Part shown: positions 1-6,774 of the stretch, one piece after another
How positions within the stretch are numbered: position 1 is the first letter of the stretch
Layout of the letters: the number at the start of each line of letters is the position of its first letter
From: an uncultured Eubacterium sp.
GTDB lineage: Bacteria > Bacillota > Clostridia > Lachnospirales > Lachnospiraceae
NCBI GenBank assembly: GCA_900551945.1
Contig: URYE01000046.1
Location: 1 to 21,192 of the forward strand
Direction: 5' to 3'
Length of the DNA: 21,192 bases
Notes under the pieces: generated by a model
Database searches by the model: none
What the model was told of the DNA's origin: nothing
The model's input: the letters and a program-made list of their open reading frames with translations, nothing else
Program-made: the position numbers and the translations under genes

Positions 1-106
1 AAAAATTGTACATATACCTACAAGTTCCAATTGTTTTATTAATCTTTGTCTTTTGGTCAGGCGTTGGATTAATCTCTGTCTTGTAGCTCTTTAGCAATCT
101 GCTCAT
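1..106 (-). CDS. tnpB: TnpB (IS607-type element), 5' part only
   Basis: Only the first 35 codons are inside the window; the gene continues past the left edge. Reading the minus strand from the ATG at 106-104 gives a peptide with the blocks PTPDQKTKINKTIGTCRYMYNF near residues 14-35, split here only by ordinary residues. This is the usual N-terminus of TnpB (the Cas12-like RNA-guided nuclease of IS605/IS607 elements), where a P-x3-Q stretch leads into a GxCRxxYN block. A purine-rich AAAGGGAG lies directly before the ATG, with short spacing. The start lies inside the 3' end of tnpA (38-bp overlap, different frame), as is common for IS607-family pairs. Whether the nuclease domain is intact cannot be judged here. 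Confidence 0.85.
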   Translation of the reverse strand, partial: MSRLLKSYKTEINPTPDQKTKINKTIGTCRYMYNF

Positions 107-707
107 CTCCCTTTATCTGATTTTTATATTTTCTCAAACCATATAATTCAGAACTAAACATATCTAAAATAGATACAATATCTTCAACTAATTCTTTATT
201 AGGTGAAAATGTTTCATTATTTACAATAATTATTTGTGTATTAAACTTTTCACAAAGTTTTTCAAACCAATCATAGCCAAAACGAACAAATCTATCCTTG
301 TTAGAAATAACTATTGTTTTCACTTTATTTTCCATAATATCTTCAAGTAATCTATTCCAATTTTTACGGTTATAATCTAAATCACTTCCAATATCTTCAA
401 TACATTGATTTACAATCATTCCTTTTGAATTACAAAATTGCTTTAAAAACTCAACTTGGTTCTTTAAATCATCTTTTTGATTTCTTGTTGAAACTCTTGC
501 ATAAATTACAATATCTCTTATGTCATTCTCCGTTTGTATTCCTTTAAATTTTAGATATTGGTCATAAGTATAATATCTTCTATCAGTAGGCGTTCTATTA
601 GCTTTTAATATCCCCTCTCTATCCCACCTTTGTAAAGTTTTAACAGACACACCTAATAATTCAGCAAAATCTTTTGGTTTATAATTTGTGATATTTTTTG
701 TGTTCAT
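69..707 (-). CDS. tnpA: IS607-family serine recombinase (transposase A)
   Basis: A 212-residue protein with the IS607 OrfA architecture: an N-terminal MerR-like helix-turn-helix (about residues 10-55, with FAELLGVSVKTLQRWDREG and the RRYYTYDQY wing) followed by a small serine-recombinase catalytic domain. The nucleophile motif YARVST puts the catalytic serine at residue 73. The conserved arginine region is near 136-144 (SNKDRFVRFG). Having the DNA-binding domain in front of the catalytic domain is typical of IS607 and opposite to ordinary resolvases. Length fits the family (about 200-220 aa). The ATG is preceded by GGAG at a good distance. tnpB overlaps its 3' end. It is expected to cut and rejoin the element through a 5'-phosphoserine intermediate with little target specificity. 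The gene looks intact. Confidence 0.93.
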   Translation of the reverse strand: MNTKNITNYKPKDFAELLGVSVKTLQRWDREGILKANRTPTDRRYYTYDQYLKFKGIQTENDIRDIVIYARVSTRNQKDDLKNQVEFLKQFCNSKGMIVNQCIEDIGSDLDYNRKNWNRLLEDIMENKVKTIVISNKDRFVRFGYDWFEKLCEKFNTQIIIVNNETFSPNKELVEDIVSILDMFSSELYGLRKYKNQIKGDEQIAKELQDRD

Positions 708-736
708 AAAAATTCTCCTTTTTGTTTTATAAACAT

Positions 737-765
737 ATTATATCACTTTTTAACTCATTTATCTA
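737..765 (-). promoter_or_regulatory. candidate promoter of tnpA
   Basis: On the minus strand TAGATA is followed after 17 nt by a perfect TATAAT. The -10 box ends about 30 nt upstream of the tnpA ATG. The -35 matches TTGACA at four of six positions, so this is a plausible sigma-A promoter, not a proven one. In the rest of 708-888 I see no gene and no obvious terminal repeat of the IS607 element. Confidence 0.45.
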
Positions 766-888
766 CTTTTTAAGTGCTTAACAATTCCTCCATTTATAAC
801 TATACCAAATACGTTATGCGCATTTCTTAAGTTATTGCTACAATCACCAAACCTTATTCAAACTCGTACTTTGACTCGTTGTTTGCGT

Positions 889-923
889 AAAAAAAAGCTG
901 AAAGCCTAAATAAAACTTTCAGC
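889..923 (-). terminator. intrinsic terminator of tRNA-Arg
   Basis: Read on the minus strand, GCTGAAAG, an 11-nt loop and CTTTCAGC form a perfect 8-bp stem followed by a run of eight T. It starts 2-3 nt after the tRNA 3' end. It separates the tRNA from the IS607-type element and is intact, so the element did not disrupt the tRNA transcription unit. Confidence 0.88.
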
Positions 924-925
924 AA

Positions 926-997
926 TGTTCCCACCCAGAGTCGAACTGGGGATTGAGACTTAGGAGGTCCCCGTTATATCCACTTAACTATGAGAAC
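926..997 (-). tRNA. tRNA-Arg (anticodon CCT)
   Basis: The minus strand folds into a full cloverleaf. The acceptor stem is GTTCTCA/TGGGAAC with one G-U pair and discriminator A. The D stem is GTTA/TAAC with a GG-containing loop. The anticodon stem is GGGAC/GTCTC with loop CTCCTAA, which reads CCT. The variable region is AATC and the T arm is CCCAG-TTCGACT-CTGGG. The anticodon decodes AGG (Arg). The 3' CCA is not encoded. The D-arm sequence resembles known bacterial tRNA-Arg(CCU). An own terminator follows directly, so it is a single-gene transcription unit. Confidence 0.95.
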
Positions 998-1042
998 TAG
1001 GTACTTTAATCTCGTCAAAAACACTCTCAACGAACATTTTGA

Positions 1043-1070
1043 TTTTATCATATCTACTATAAATGGTCAA
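1043..1070 (-). promoter_or_regulatory. candidate promoter of tRNA-Arg
   Basis: On the minus strand TTGACC, a 16-nt spacer and ATAAAA precede the tRNA by about 45 nt. The -35 is good and the -10 is fair. Nothing else promoter-like stands out between the tRNA and the palindrome at 1217. Confidence 0.4.
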
Positions 1071-1216
1071 CCAAATTATTTTTCCAAACCCTATACCCAT
1101 CTCCCCATAATTAACATAACCTTAGAATTTCTCATATTATATTATCACAATAACTATCAATTCTTATCCAATCACAAACTTTAGTTAGTTACTTGTACGA
1201 ATAAAACCTTCCGTAA

Positions 1217-1371
1217 GATATCAGAATTATATAAAACAATGAATACACCATTTAAAGAACAGCTATATATATTTGTATGACAGCGACAAACATACTTGTT
1301 TGACGAGGGCATACAAATATATATAGTTGTACTTTCACTGGTGTGTGAATGTTTTATATAATTCTGATATC
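1217..1371. repeat. long imperfect palindrome (possible MITE or structured RNA)
   Basis: Two arms of about 62 nt (1217-1279 and 1310-1371) are inverted copies. The outer 22 nt starting GATATCAGAATTATATAAAACA are identical, the inner 17 nt (CTATATATATTTGTATG) are identical, and the middle ~23 nt match at roughly two thirds. The 30-nt centre carries a further CAAACA-TACT-TGTTTG hairpin flanked by unpaired purine-rich ACAGCGA and ACGAGGG. No transposase, no target-site duplication and no convincing ORF are associated. It lies between the tRNA-Arg promoter and the chemoreceptor terminator in a gene-free stretch (998-1449). A palindromic dispersed element or a non-coding RNA are both possible. Confidence 0.7.
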
Positions 1372-1394
1372 TCCACAACTTACAACACAAAATA

Positions 1395-1431
1395 AAAACC
1401 CACTCAAGTTATAAAAACCTAAGCGGGTTTT
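1395..1431 (-). terminator. intrinsic terminator of the chemoreceptor gene
   Basis: On the minus strand AAAACCCGCTTAGG pairs (with some G-U) with the sequence ending in TGAGTGGGTTTT around a T-rich loop, giving about 14 bp. It is followed by TATTTT. It lies 19 nt after the chemoreceptor stop codon. The near-symmetric A/T flanks could make it work in both directions. Confidence 0.85.
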
Positions 1432-1449
1432 AAATACTAAATATAAATA

Positions 1450-3516
1450 TTACAATGTAAACTTCTCAATCGCTTCCTTAAGAGCAATCGCAATCTCATC
1501 AAGCTCTATAGTACACTGATTAAGATTTTGCATTGTAGCATTAACTTCCTCTGCTGAAGCTGTAACTTCTTCAGAAGCGGCAGCAGTTTCTGTAGAAATA
1601 GAAGCTACATCTTCCATTCTCTTAACAACTTCTTCTCTGCTTTCGTCCATCTGAGCATTCAAATTCTCAATATTATGAAGTCCCTCTGTAAGCCCATCAA
1701 TAGAATCAGAAATAGTATTGAATAATTCCTTAGCATCTTGAATAGACTTATTTTGTTCCATAATAATCTCATCAGACTTATCAAGAGTCTTTTCTACAAC
1801 ACTAGACTTCTCTGAAATCTCACTTACAATCTTAATAATCTCATCAGTAGACTTCTGTGACTGTTCAGCAAGCTTTCTTATCTGGTCAGCAACTACAGCA
1901 AAACCTCTACCACTCTCACCTGCTCTAGCTGCTTCAATACTAGCATTAAGCGAAAGCATATTAGTTTCTTCTGTAATTTCTGTAATTGCATTAGATATAA
2001 AGTTAATCTTATCAATACTACTAATCATTTCATTAAGAACATTCTTTGAAAGCTTAGAATTGTCAATTGACTTTTGACCCTTTCCAATAAGGTCATCGAC
2101 AATCTTAATACCCTTATTACTAAGCTTTTGAGCTTCAGCAGACATATTATTAATATCTCCAACATAAGCTCTTGTATCGTGAAGCTTTTCAGCAAGCTTT
2201 TCAAATTCTCCACTTGCTTTATTAGTGCTTTCAGCTTGTCCTGCTGCACCAAGAGATACATTTTGAATAGCTTCTGATACTTGATTAGTTGTTTCAGTTG
2301 TAGTTCTTGATATATCAGAAATATTTTCTGATGCTTTTATAATAATGCTTGAACGGTCTTCAACATTCTTAATAAGACTTGATACATTATCAACCATTCC
2401 ATTAAAGCTTGTTTCAAGTACACCAAATTCATCTTTTCTCTTAACAACAATACGTTTAGAAAAATCACCTTGTGATACAGACTGCATAACAACATTTACA
2501 CGTTTAATTTCCTTTGTAAATCTTATAGATACAATACCTGCTATAAGAATACCAATAATAAATGCTATTATACCAGAAATTATTGTTGCACTTGTAATCT
2601 TATATGTAACATTTGTGATTTCACTGTTACCAACAACACCAACAAGTGACCAGCCTGTAACAACATCTCTTACTACAGAAATAGTTTGAGGTGTTCCATT
2701 TAATGTTTCTGAATATGTACTAACTTCACTCTTTTTATCATCAGTTAAAGAAGTAAACTGACTCCAAAATTGTGTACTCTTAACACTTCCTGAAAATGCC
2801 TTGTTATCATCATTATCTACAATAATATCTCCATTTTCATCAACAAGTACTACATATCCTGTATTAAGAAGGCCAATGTCCTTTACATATTCTTCAAGCT
2901 GACTAAAGTCAATATCCATAGCAACGACACCATAGTTTTCATTATTAACTTTAATTTCCTGTGATACAGTTATAATAGTTTGCCCTGTCTTGGCATCCTT
3001 ATATGGCTTTGAATAATATGCAAAAATTCCATCTCTTGACTGAAGCTGTTTACTAGAACTATACCAATCTTCATTTGTTTTATTAATTCCCTGTTCAAAT
3101 GATTGCTTATTTGTTACCTTATTAGTGTCTGGATTTAATTCTGTCCAACCAGTAATAAAATAACCATTAGCAGTTGAATAATATGCTCTTTCAGCTCCAT
3201 CTGTAACCTTTACAGAAGCCACAAGTGCATCTTGAATTGTGGTTACATTAGTATCAAAATCCCCTCTGTCTTGAAGATGTTTAACTTCATCTTTTCTTGT
3301 AAGAAGGTCAACTGGTTGGCTTAAGTTCTTAAGATAATTTCTAAAGCCCTTTTGCGTTTCTGTAAGTGTCTGTCCACTTGTAATTTCGATGTTACTCTTT
3401 TGCGTTGTCTTTGTTGTATTAATTGAGACAATCGCAAGAATTAGAGTAGGAACCATAATTGCGATAAAAAAACTTACAATCAGTTGCACTCCAATTCCTC
3501 TAAATCTGCTCTTCAT
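1450..3516 (-). CDS. methyl-accepting chemotaxis protein with dCache sensor
   Basis: A transmembrane chemoreceptor of 688 residues that should signal to CheA/CheW. Order of domains: TM1 (about 11-32), a ~260-residue periplasmic-side sensor of dCache type (about 37-295, with paired PAS-like folds suggested by YYSTANGYF near 112-120 and VVAMDIDF near 197-204), TM2 (about 309-331), HAMP (about 332-385) and the coiled-coil signalling domain. The conserved hairpin tip is at about 515-552 ([20 protein letters not shown] then [17 protein letters not shown]). No CheR-binding pentapeptide is present at the C-terminus, which ends EKFTL. The ligand is unknown: a WY pair is present at 151-152, but the arginine typical of amino-acid-binding dCache domains is not at its usual spacing. 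GGAGGG precedes the ATG. It appears monocistronic and indicates a motile host. Confidence 0.95.
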   Translation of the reverse strand: MKSRFRGIGVQLIVSFFIAIMVPTLILAIVSINTTKTTQKSNIEITSGQTLTETQKGFRNYLKNLSQPVDLLTRKDEVKHLQDRGDFDTNVTTIQDALVASVKVTDGAERAYYSTANGYFITGWTELNPDTNKVTNKQSFEQGINKTNEDWYSSSKQLQSRDGIFAYYSKPYKDAKTGQTIITVSQEIKVNNENYGVVAMDIDFSQLEEYVKDIGLLNTGYVVLVDENGDIIVDNDDNKAFSGSVKSTQFWSQFTSLTDDKKSEVSTYSETLNGTPQTISVVRDVVTGWSLVGVVGNSEITNVTYKITSATIISGIIAFIIGILIAGIVSIRFTKEIKRVNVVMQSVSQGDFSKRIVVKRKDEFGVLETSFNGMVDNVSSLIKNVEDRSSIIIKASENISDISRTTTETTNQVSEAIQNVSLGAAGQAESTNKASGEFEKLAEKLHDTRAYVGDINNMSAEAQKLSNKGIKIVDDLIGKGQKSIDNSKLSKNVLNEMISSIDKINFISNAITEITEETNMLSLNASIEAARAGESGRGFAVVADQIRKLAEQSQKSTDEIIKIVSEISEKSSVVEKTLDKSDEIIMEQNKSIQDAKELFNTISDSIDGLTEGLHNIENLNAQMDESREEVVKRMEDVASISTETAAASEEVTASAEEVNATMQNLNQCTIELDEIAIALKEAIEKFTL

Positions 3517-3554
3517 AGCAATCCCTCCATTTTTTTAATTTGCTACAAATCTTA

Positions 3555-3582
3555 ATATTAGATTATGTGCCTTTTCTATCAA
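3555..3582 (-). promoter_or_regulatory. candidate promoter of the chemoreceptor gene
   Basis: The minus strand shows TTGATA, a 16-nt spacer and TAATAT, about 38 nt before the start codon. A flagellar sigma-28 type box (TAAA ... GCCGATAA) was looked for and not seen. Confidence 0.4.
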
Positions 3583-3880
3583 TTTATTTATTAATGTCTA
3601 TTTCCTAATATATATATGTACATAACTTTCTTTTATTTTGGCACATCAGCGGTTAATATTTACAATCCCCACTTATATTAATTGTAGCTGCCTAAATGAC
3701 TATATTATAAGGATATCATTAATCCCTACAATCAAACTAAATCAGATATTACAATCTGCGTTACTCCTTGCTTATAACACTTTTCTTAATACAAGCAAGT
3801 TAATATATTTCTACTTGTTGCTGTACACAATATCATTATAATATTTACCTAAATTATATATTTTGATATATTTTAAAAAT
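3583..3880. other. gene-free AT-rich spacer
   Basis: No convincing gene. A 67-codon open frame on the plus strand (3638-3841) has no ribosome binding site, biased composition and no recognisable motif. The only structure I see is a 7-bp inverted repeat CTTGCTT/AAGCAAG (3767-3799) with a 19-nt loop. Confidence 0.5.
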
Positions 3881-3900
3881 AATGTTAAAAATCTAACATT
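3881..3900 (-). terminator. weak AT-only hairpin after the DUF3881 gene
   Basis: On the minus strand AATGTTA and TAACATT pair around a 6-nt loop and are followed by ATTTTTAAAA. It sits 12 nt after the stop codon. The stem is short and almost GC-free, so termination may be incomplete. Confidence 0.5.
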
Positions 3901-3912
3901 TACTATATATTA

Positions 3913-4833
3913 TTAAAACTTTACATTTCCCTGAAGCCATATCTGCCCCTTAAATCTTCTCCCTATTGCTGGCTCCCCCATTACATTATCTTTACTTACT
4001 GCCATTGTAAATATAATATTATTACATTCAAGGTTCATAATATATATTTCTTCCTTAGTAAATTCATTATATTCAACTGACATCGACAAAATCTCTCCCA
4101 CAACAGAATACTGGTCACACTCAACACCACAAGGCATAAATGTTGATGTAACAATTGTAAATATATCTTCATATTGAACTCTGTTAGAAAGCTTTGTGTA
4201 TGTATCTATATCATCAATAGTAAGACTTTCTATAGCATTTTCATCGCCCTTTTTAGCCGCTGCTATAAGATTGCGTCTTATTCTTTCTTCTTCCATAAAT
4301 CTATCTTTATTAGTAACATCTTTCTTAATAGGCAGCAATACCATTCCCTCAAGACAAAGCGCTGTAAGAGATACTTTCTTATCTTTAATTGGTATTTTTG
4401 AAAAATCATTCCTTCTATCTGGATTAAACAGCGCCTTATTAAAATTCTTTGACTTTGTTACATACTCTAAATAATCCATTACATTTTGAAGATAAAATAT
4501 AATTGTAACTCCGCTTTTCATCTCATCACATACAACTGCATACGACTCCTTGTCAAGATGACGTTCAATTGTAAGTTCATCATTTTCAATAATAGTATTT
4601 CCTACCACAAATGGAAAATAATACTCATATATAAATTGTTTATTTTCATATCTTCCAAAAATATAAAGTCCCGTAGATTTACTAATTCTTAGTACTACAA
4701 CCCCTCTTTGCAATATACCATTAGATAATACAAATCCCTCCTCTATACACCCCTTAATTCCAGCCTCTATAAATCTTTTTTCATATTCTGAATTCATATT
4801 GCTAAAACCAAGTGCCTGCAAGTATATATTCAT
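3913..4833 (-). CDS. DUF3881 family protein, function unknown
   Basis: A 306-residue soluble protein with no signal peptide or membrane segment. Its N-terminus (MNIYLQALGFSNM) and overall size match what I recall of DUF3881, a family of unknown function largely confined to Clostridia. Visible parts: an N-terminal alpha/beta region (1-150), a charged helical stretch (about 175-205, DRFMEEERIRRNLIAAAKKGDENA, shown here for its charge pattern), and a C-terminal beta-rich part (about 220-306, IFTIVTSTFMPCGVECDQY then GRRFKGQIWLQGNVKF) that looks like an OB-like fold by alternation only. The ATG follows TGAGGT at a suitable distance. A promoter is visible upstream and a weak hairpin downstream, so it is probably transcribed alone. 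Family assignment is from memory, not from a search. Confidence 0.8.
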   Translation of the reverse strand: MNIYLQALGFSNMNSEYEKRFIEAGIKGCIEEGFVLSNGILQRGVVVLRISKSTGLYIFGRYENKQFIYEYYFPFVVGNTIIENDELTIERHLDKESYAVVCDEMKSGVTIIFYLQNVMDYLEYVTKSKNFNKALFNPDRRNDFSKIPIKDKKVSLTALCLEGMVLLPIKKDVTNKDRFMEEERIRRNLIAAAKKGDENAIESLTIDDIDTYTKLSNRVQYEDIFTIVTSTFMPCGVECDQYSVVGEILSMSVEYNEFTKEEIYIMNLECNNIIFTMAVSKDNVMGEPAIGRRFKGQIWLQGNVKF

Positions 4834-4881
4834 AGCTACCTCAATTCTAATATACAGTTTGTTATATTTGCACAGAAACTT

Positions 4882-4910
4882 ATTTTACACTGTCATTATG
4901 TTTTTGTAAA
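4882..4910 (-). promoter_or_regulatory. candidate promoter of the DUF3881 gene
   Basis: On the minus strand TTTACA, exactly 17 nt and TAAAAT, each one mismatch from consensus. The -10 is about 48 nt before the start codon. The rest of 4834-5033 holds nothing I recognise. Confidence 0.5.
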
Positions 4911-5033
4911 TAATACAAATTTACCTTATTTTATCCTTATTATGAATATGCTAATCTAATTGCATTAACTATTGACAAATATTTATCATTTTTGAGCATT
5001 TATATTATTTTTCGACTTTTCCCTAAAACCAAA

Positions 5034-5076
5034 TACAGCAATAAAAAATCCGCCTTCCGAACTTTCTATTGCTGTA
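5034..5076 (-). terminator. 19-bp hairpin after the HD-GYP gene
   Basis: As minus-strand RNA, TACAGCAAT plus AGAAAGTTCG pairs without a break with CGGATTTTTT plus ATTGCTGTA around a GAAGG loop. Several pairs are G-U, so the hairpin is complete only on the minus strand, matching the direction of the HD-GYP gene ending 84 nt upstream. The tail (TTTGGTTTT) is a poor U-run. It is a terminator or a 3' stability element. Confidence 0.6.
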
Positions 5077-5160
5077 AATTGTTATTATGCTAATATATTA
5101 ATGTCAATGTCAAAATATTCTCTTACAACTAATATGACACTATTTATTATACAATATAAT

Positions 5161-6228
5161 TTATAATGTATCAATAATAAAAACTGTAAGATATTTTAAT
5201 AAATCTTTTTCTTTATATTCTGTATAAGGACTACCATCAGAATGTCTAATCATCTTAATAACTGGTCTATCTGAAACATCTCTATTCTGTCTTAATACTT
5301 CACCAACTTCATTTTCATTTGTTAGTACTTGTATTCCAACAGGATATACGGCAACCGACTCTAATAGCTTTTTTACAATAGCTCCATCATAATCTCTTTC
5401 TGCATGAACCTTCATATACTCAATTGCTTGATACATTTTAAGCTTCTTATTACCAATACCACTAATCAAAGAATCAAATTCATCACACACAGATACTATT
5501 CTAACTTCCATTTTAAGTTTATTACCTTTATGTTGAAATGGAAATCCTGACCCATCAATTCTTTCATGGTGAAAAAGAATTATCTCCTTAGAAATATCAG
5601 AAAGCCATTTTTCATCTTGCACAGAACTATACCCATATATTGTATGCTTCTTATATTCAAGCTCATCTTTAGGTGAAAGTTTATCCTCATCTACGTCTAT
5701 ATACGGCGCTTGAATATACTTAAGTCCAATATCATGTAATATTGCACCCATAGCAATATTTTTAACCTGCTTCTTAGTCATTTTAAGTTTAAGTGCCATA
5801 ATCGTAGACAATGAGCATACACTTATACAATGTGTATAAAGGTCTGTACTTACATTTCTAATCTCTGTCATGCTATTGATAACATCTGGCTCTGAAATAA
5901 CACTGTCAATAATCTCTTCTGCCGCTTTGCCAATTTTACTTAAATCATCATTTCTTTTATATATGTGGCGGTCTAAGACTTTTTCTACTATCTCCTGTGT
6001 TCTTTGAAGTGTCTCATCATTATTAAATATATGTCTACTACCATTTTCTTTTTCAACTTGAACATCTTCTTTTACATACACAAGGAGCTGGTTGTGTTCT
6101 TTTAATTTCTCAATATATTCCTGCTTTAATACAGTTTCTGACTGTATCAACACTACATTAGCATCCGTTATAACCGGCACAGCAAGCACTTCTGTACCAC
6201 ATAAATCGTCAACAAAAACTTCTTTCAT
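5161..6228 (-). CDS. HD-GYP domain protein, probable cyclic-di-GMP phosphodiesterase
   Basis: A 355-residue cytoplasmic protein. The start is the ATG at 6228, with GGAG 5 nt upstream; a TTG codon 18 nt further upstream is in frame but would place the ribosome site inside the gene. Residues 1-125 form an N-terminal region without recognised domain. Residues about 128-290 are an HD-GYP domain with all usual metal ligands visible: H133, H165/D166 (HDIGLKY), H195, H220/H221 (HHERIDGSGFP) and D250 (CDEFD). The signature reads GFP instead of GYP, and the HDxGK lysine position holds leucine (HDIGLK), so activity is likely but altered specificity is possible. Residues 290-355 are a C-terminal extension. 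It would hydrolyse cyclic-di-GMP and so affect motility, fitting the nearby chemoreceptor. It is divergent from adhE. Confidence 0.9.
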   Translation of the reverse strand: MKEVFVDDLCGTEVLAVPVITDANVVLIQSETVLKQEYIEKLKEHNQLLVYVKEDVQVEKENGSRHIFNNDETLQRTQEIVEKVLDRHIYKRNDDLSKIGKAAEEIIDSVISEPDVINSMTEIRNVSTDLYTHCISVCSLSTIMALKLKMTKKQVKNIAMGAILHDIGLKYIQAPYIDVDEDKLSPKDELEYKKHTIYGYSSVQDEKWLSDISKEIILFHHERIDGSGFPFQHKGNKLKMEVRIVSVCDEFDSLISGIGNKKLKMYQAIEYMKVHAERDYDGAIVKKLLESVAVYPVGIQVLTNENEVGEVLRQNRDVSDRPVIKMIRHSDGSPYTEYKEKDLLKYLTVFIIDTL

Positions 6229-6290
6229 AACTACTCCACTCTCCAACCAAGCTATATGTGACCAACTCTACCCCAACTATTTATACTAAT

Positions 6291-6319
6291 AACATACCAC
6301 AAATCACTATTATTTACAA
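6291..6319 (-). promoter_or_regulatory. candidate promoter of the HD-GYP gene
   Basis: The minus strand has TTGTAA, 17 nt and TATGTT, about 63 nt before the ATG. This is a fair match only. Confidence 0.42.
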
Positions 6320-6638
6320 GAAATACTATTGTTGAGTTTTTGCATTTTCCTAACAATAAAGATTACTCTACTTATTTATATAGTCAAAATTTTTACTACT
6401 TAATTTTAATAAATATCACAAAAAAACTCACCTAATATTGTTAAATTTTTATACTATATTGAAAAAATACTTAATTTTTCTCGCAAATTATAGTATAATA
6501 CATTTAATTGATGTAAATTCTATAACTTATCAGACAAAAATTAGATTTTACTTAAATATTATTTTGAAAATTTTTCTTAATATTAGCAGTAGTATTCTTA
6601 ATATCATTTTATAAACAATTAAATTTTTTGTAAAATCT
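6320..6638. other. very AT-rich spacer between divergent genes
   Basis: No gene is seen. The stretch is rich in A/T runs. TTGTTAA at 6438-6444 resembles a Rex half-site but its partner half is poor. TATAAT-like strings near 6491 could be a further upstream promoter of adhE; I cannot decide. Confidence 0.4.
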
Positions 6639-6656
6639 TTGTTAAAATATTGACAA
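6639..6656 (+). promoter_or_regulatory. Rex-type operator 1, overlapping the adhE -35 box
   Basis: TTGTTAAAATATTGACAA: two inverted 7-mers separated by 4 nt, one mismatch from the Rex consensus TTGTTAA-N4-TTAACAA. Its right half contains the -35 hexamer TTGACA, so a bound repressor would block RNA polymerase. Rex releases DNA when NADH is high. Confidence 0.75.
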
Positions 6657-6678
6657 TCATAAAAACATAATATATACT
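6650..6678 (+). promoter_or_regulatory. adhE promoter
   Basis: A perfect TTGACA at 6650-6655, a 17-nt spacer and TATACT at 6673-6678. The predicted transcript start near 6685 gives a 5' leader of about 90 nt before the adhE ATG. This is the strongest promoter match in the window. Confidence 0.82.
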
Positions 6679-6686
6679 ATGGTTGT

Positions 6687-6704
6687 TTGTTAATATTTTA
6701 TCAA
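6687..6704 (+). promoter_or_regulatory. Rex-type operator 2, at the adhE transcript start
   Basis: TTGTTAATATTTTATCAA matches TTGTTAA-N4-TTAACAA with one mismatch. It begins within a few nt of the predicted transcription start. The centre-to-centre distance to operator 1 is 48 nt. Confidence 0.78.
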
Positions 6705-6774
6705 TTTTGCAAAAGTAGATACTCTGCTTTTAATTAATCAGATTGCCGTATATATGGCGGAATGGAGGAACTAT

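Noticed and set aside
990..1184. 64-codon plus-strand frame
   Set aside because: It begins inside the tRNA gene on the other strand and has no Shine-Dalgarno sequence or motif.
1181..1390. Open frame of 69 codons on the minus strand
   Set aside because: It runs through the long palindrome and owes its length to the repeat arms; no ribosome site and Cys/His/Tyr-rich odd composition.
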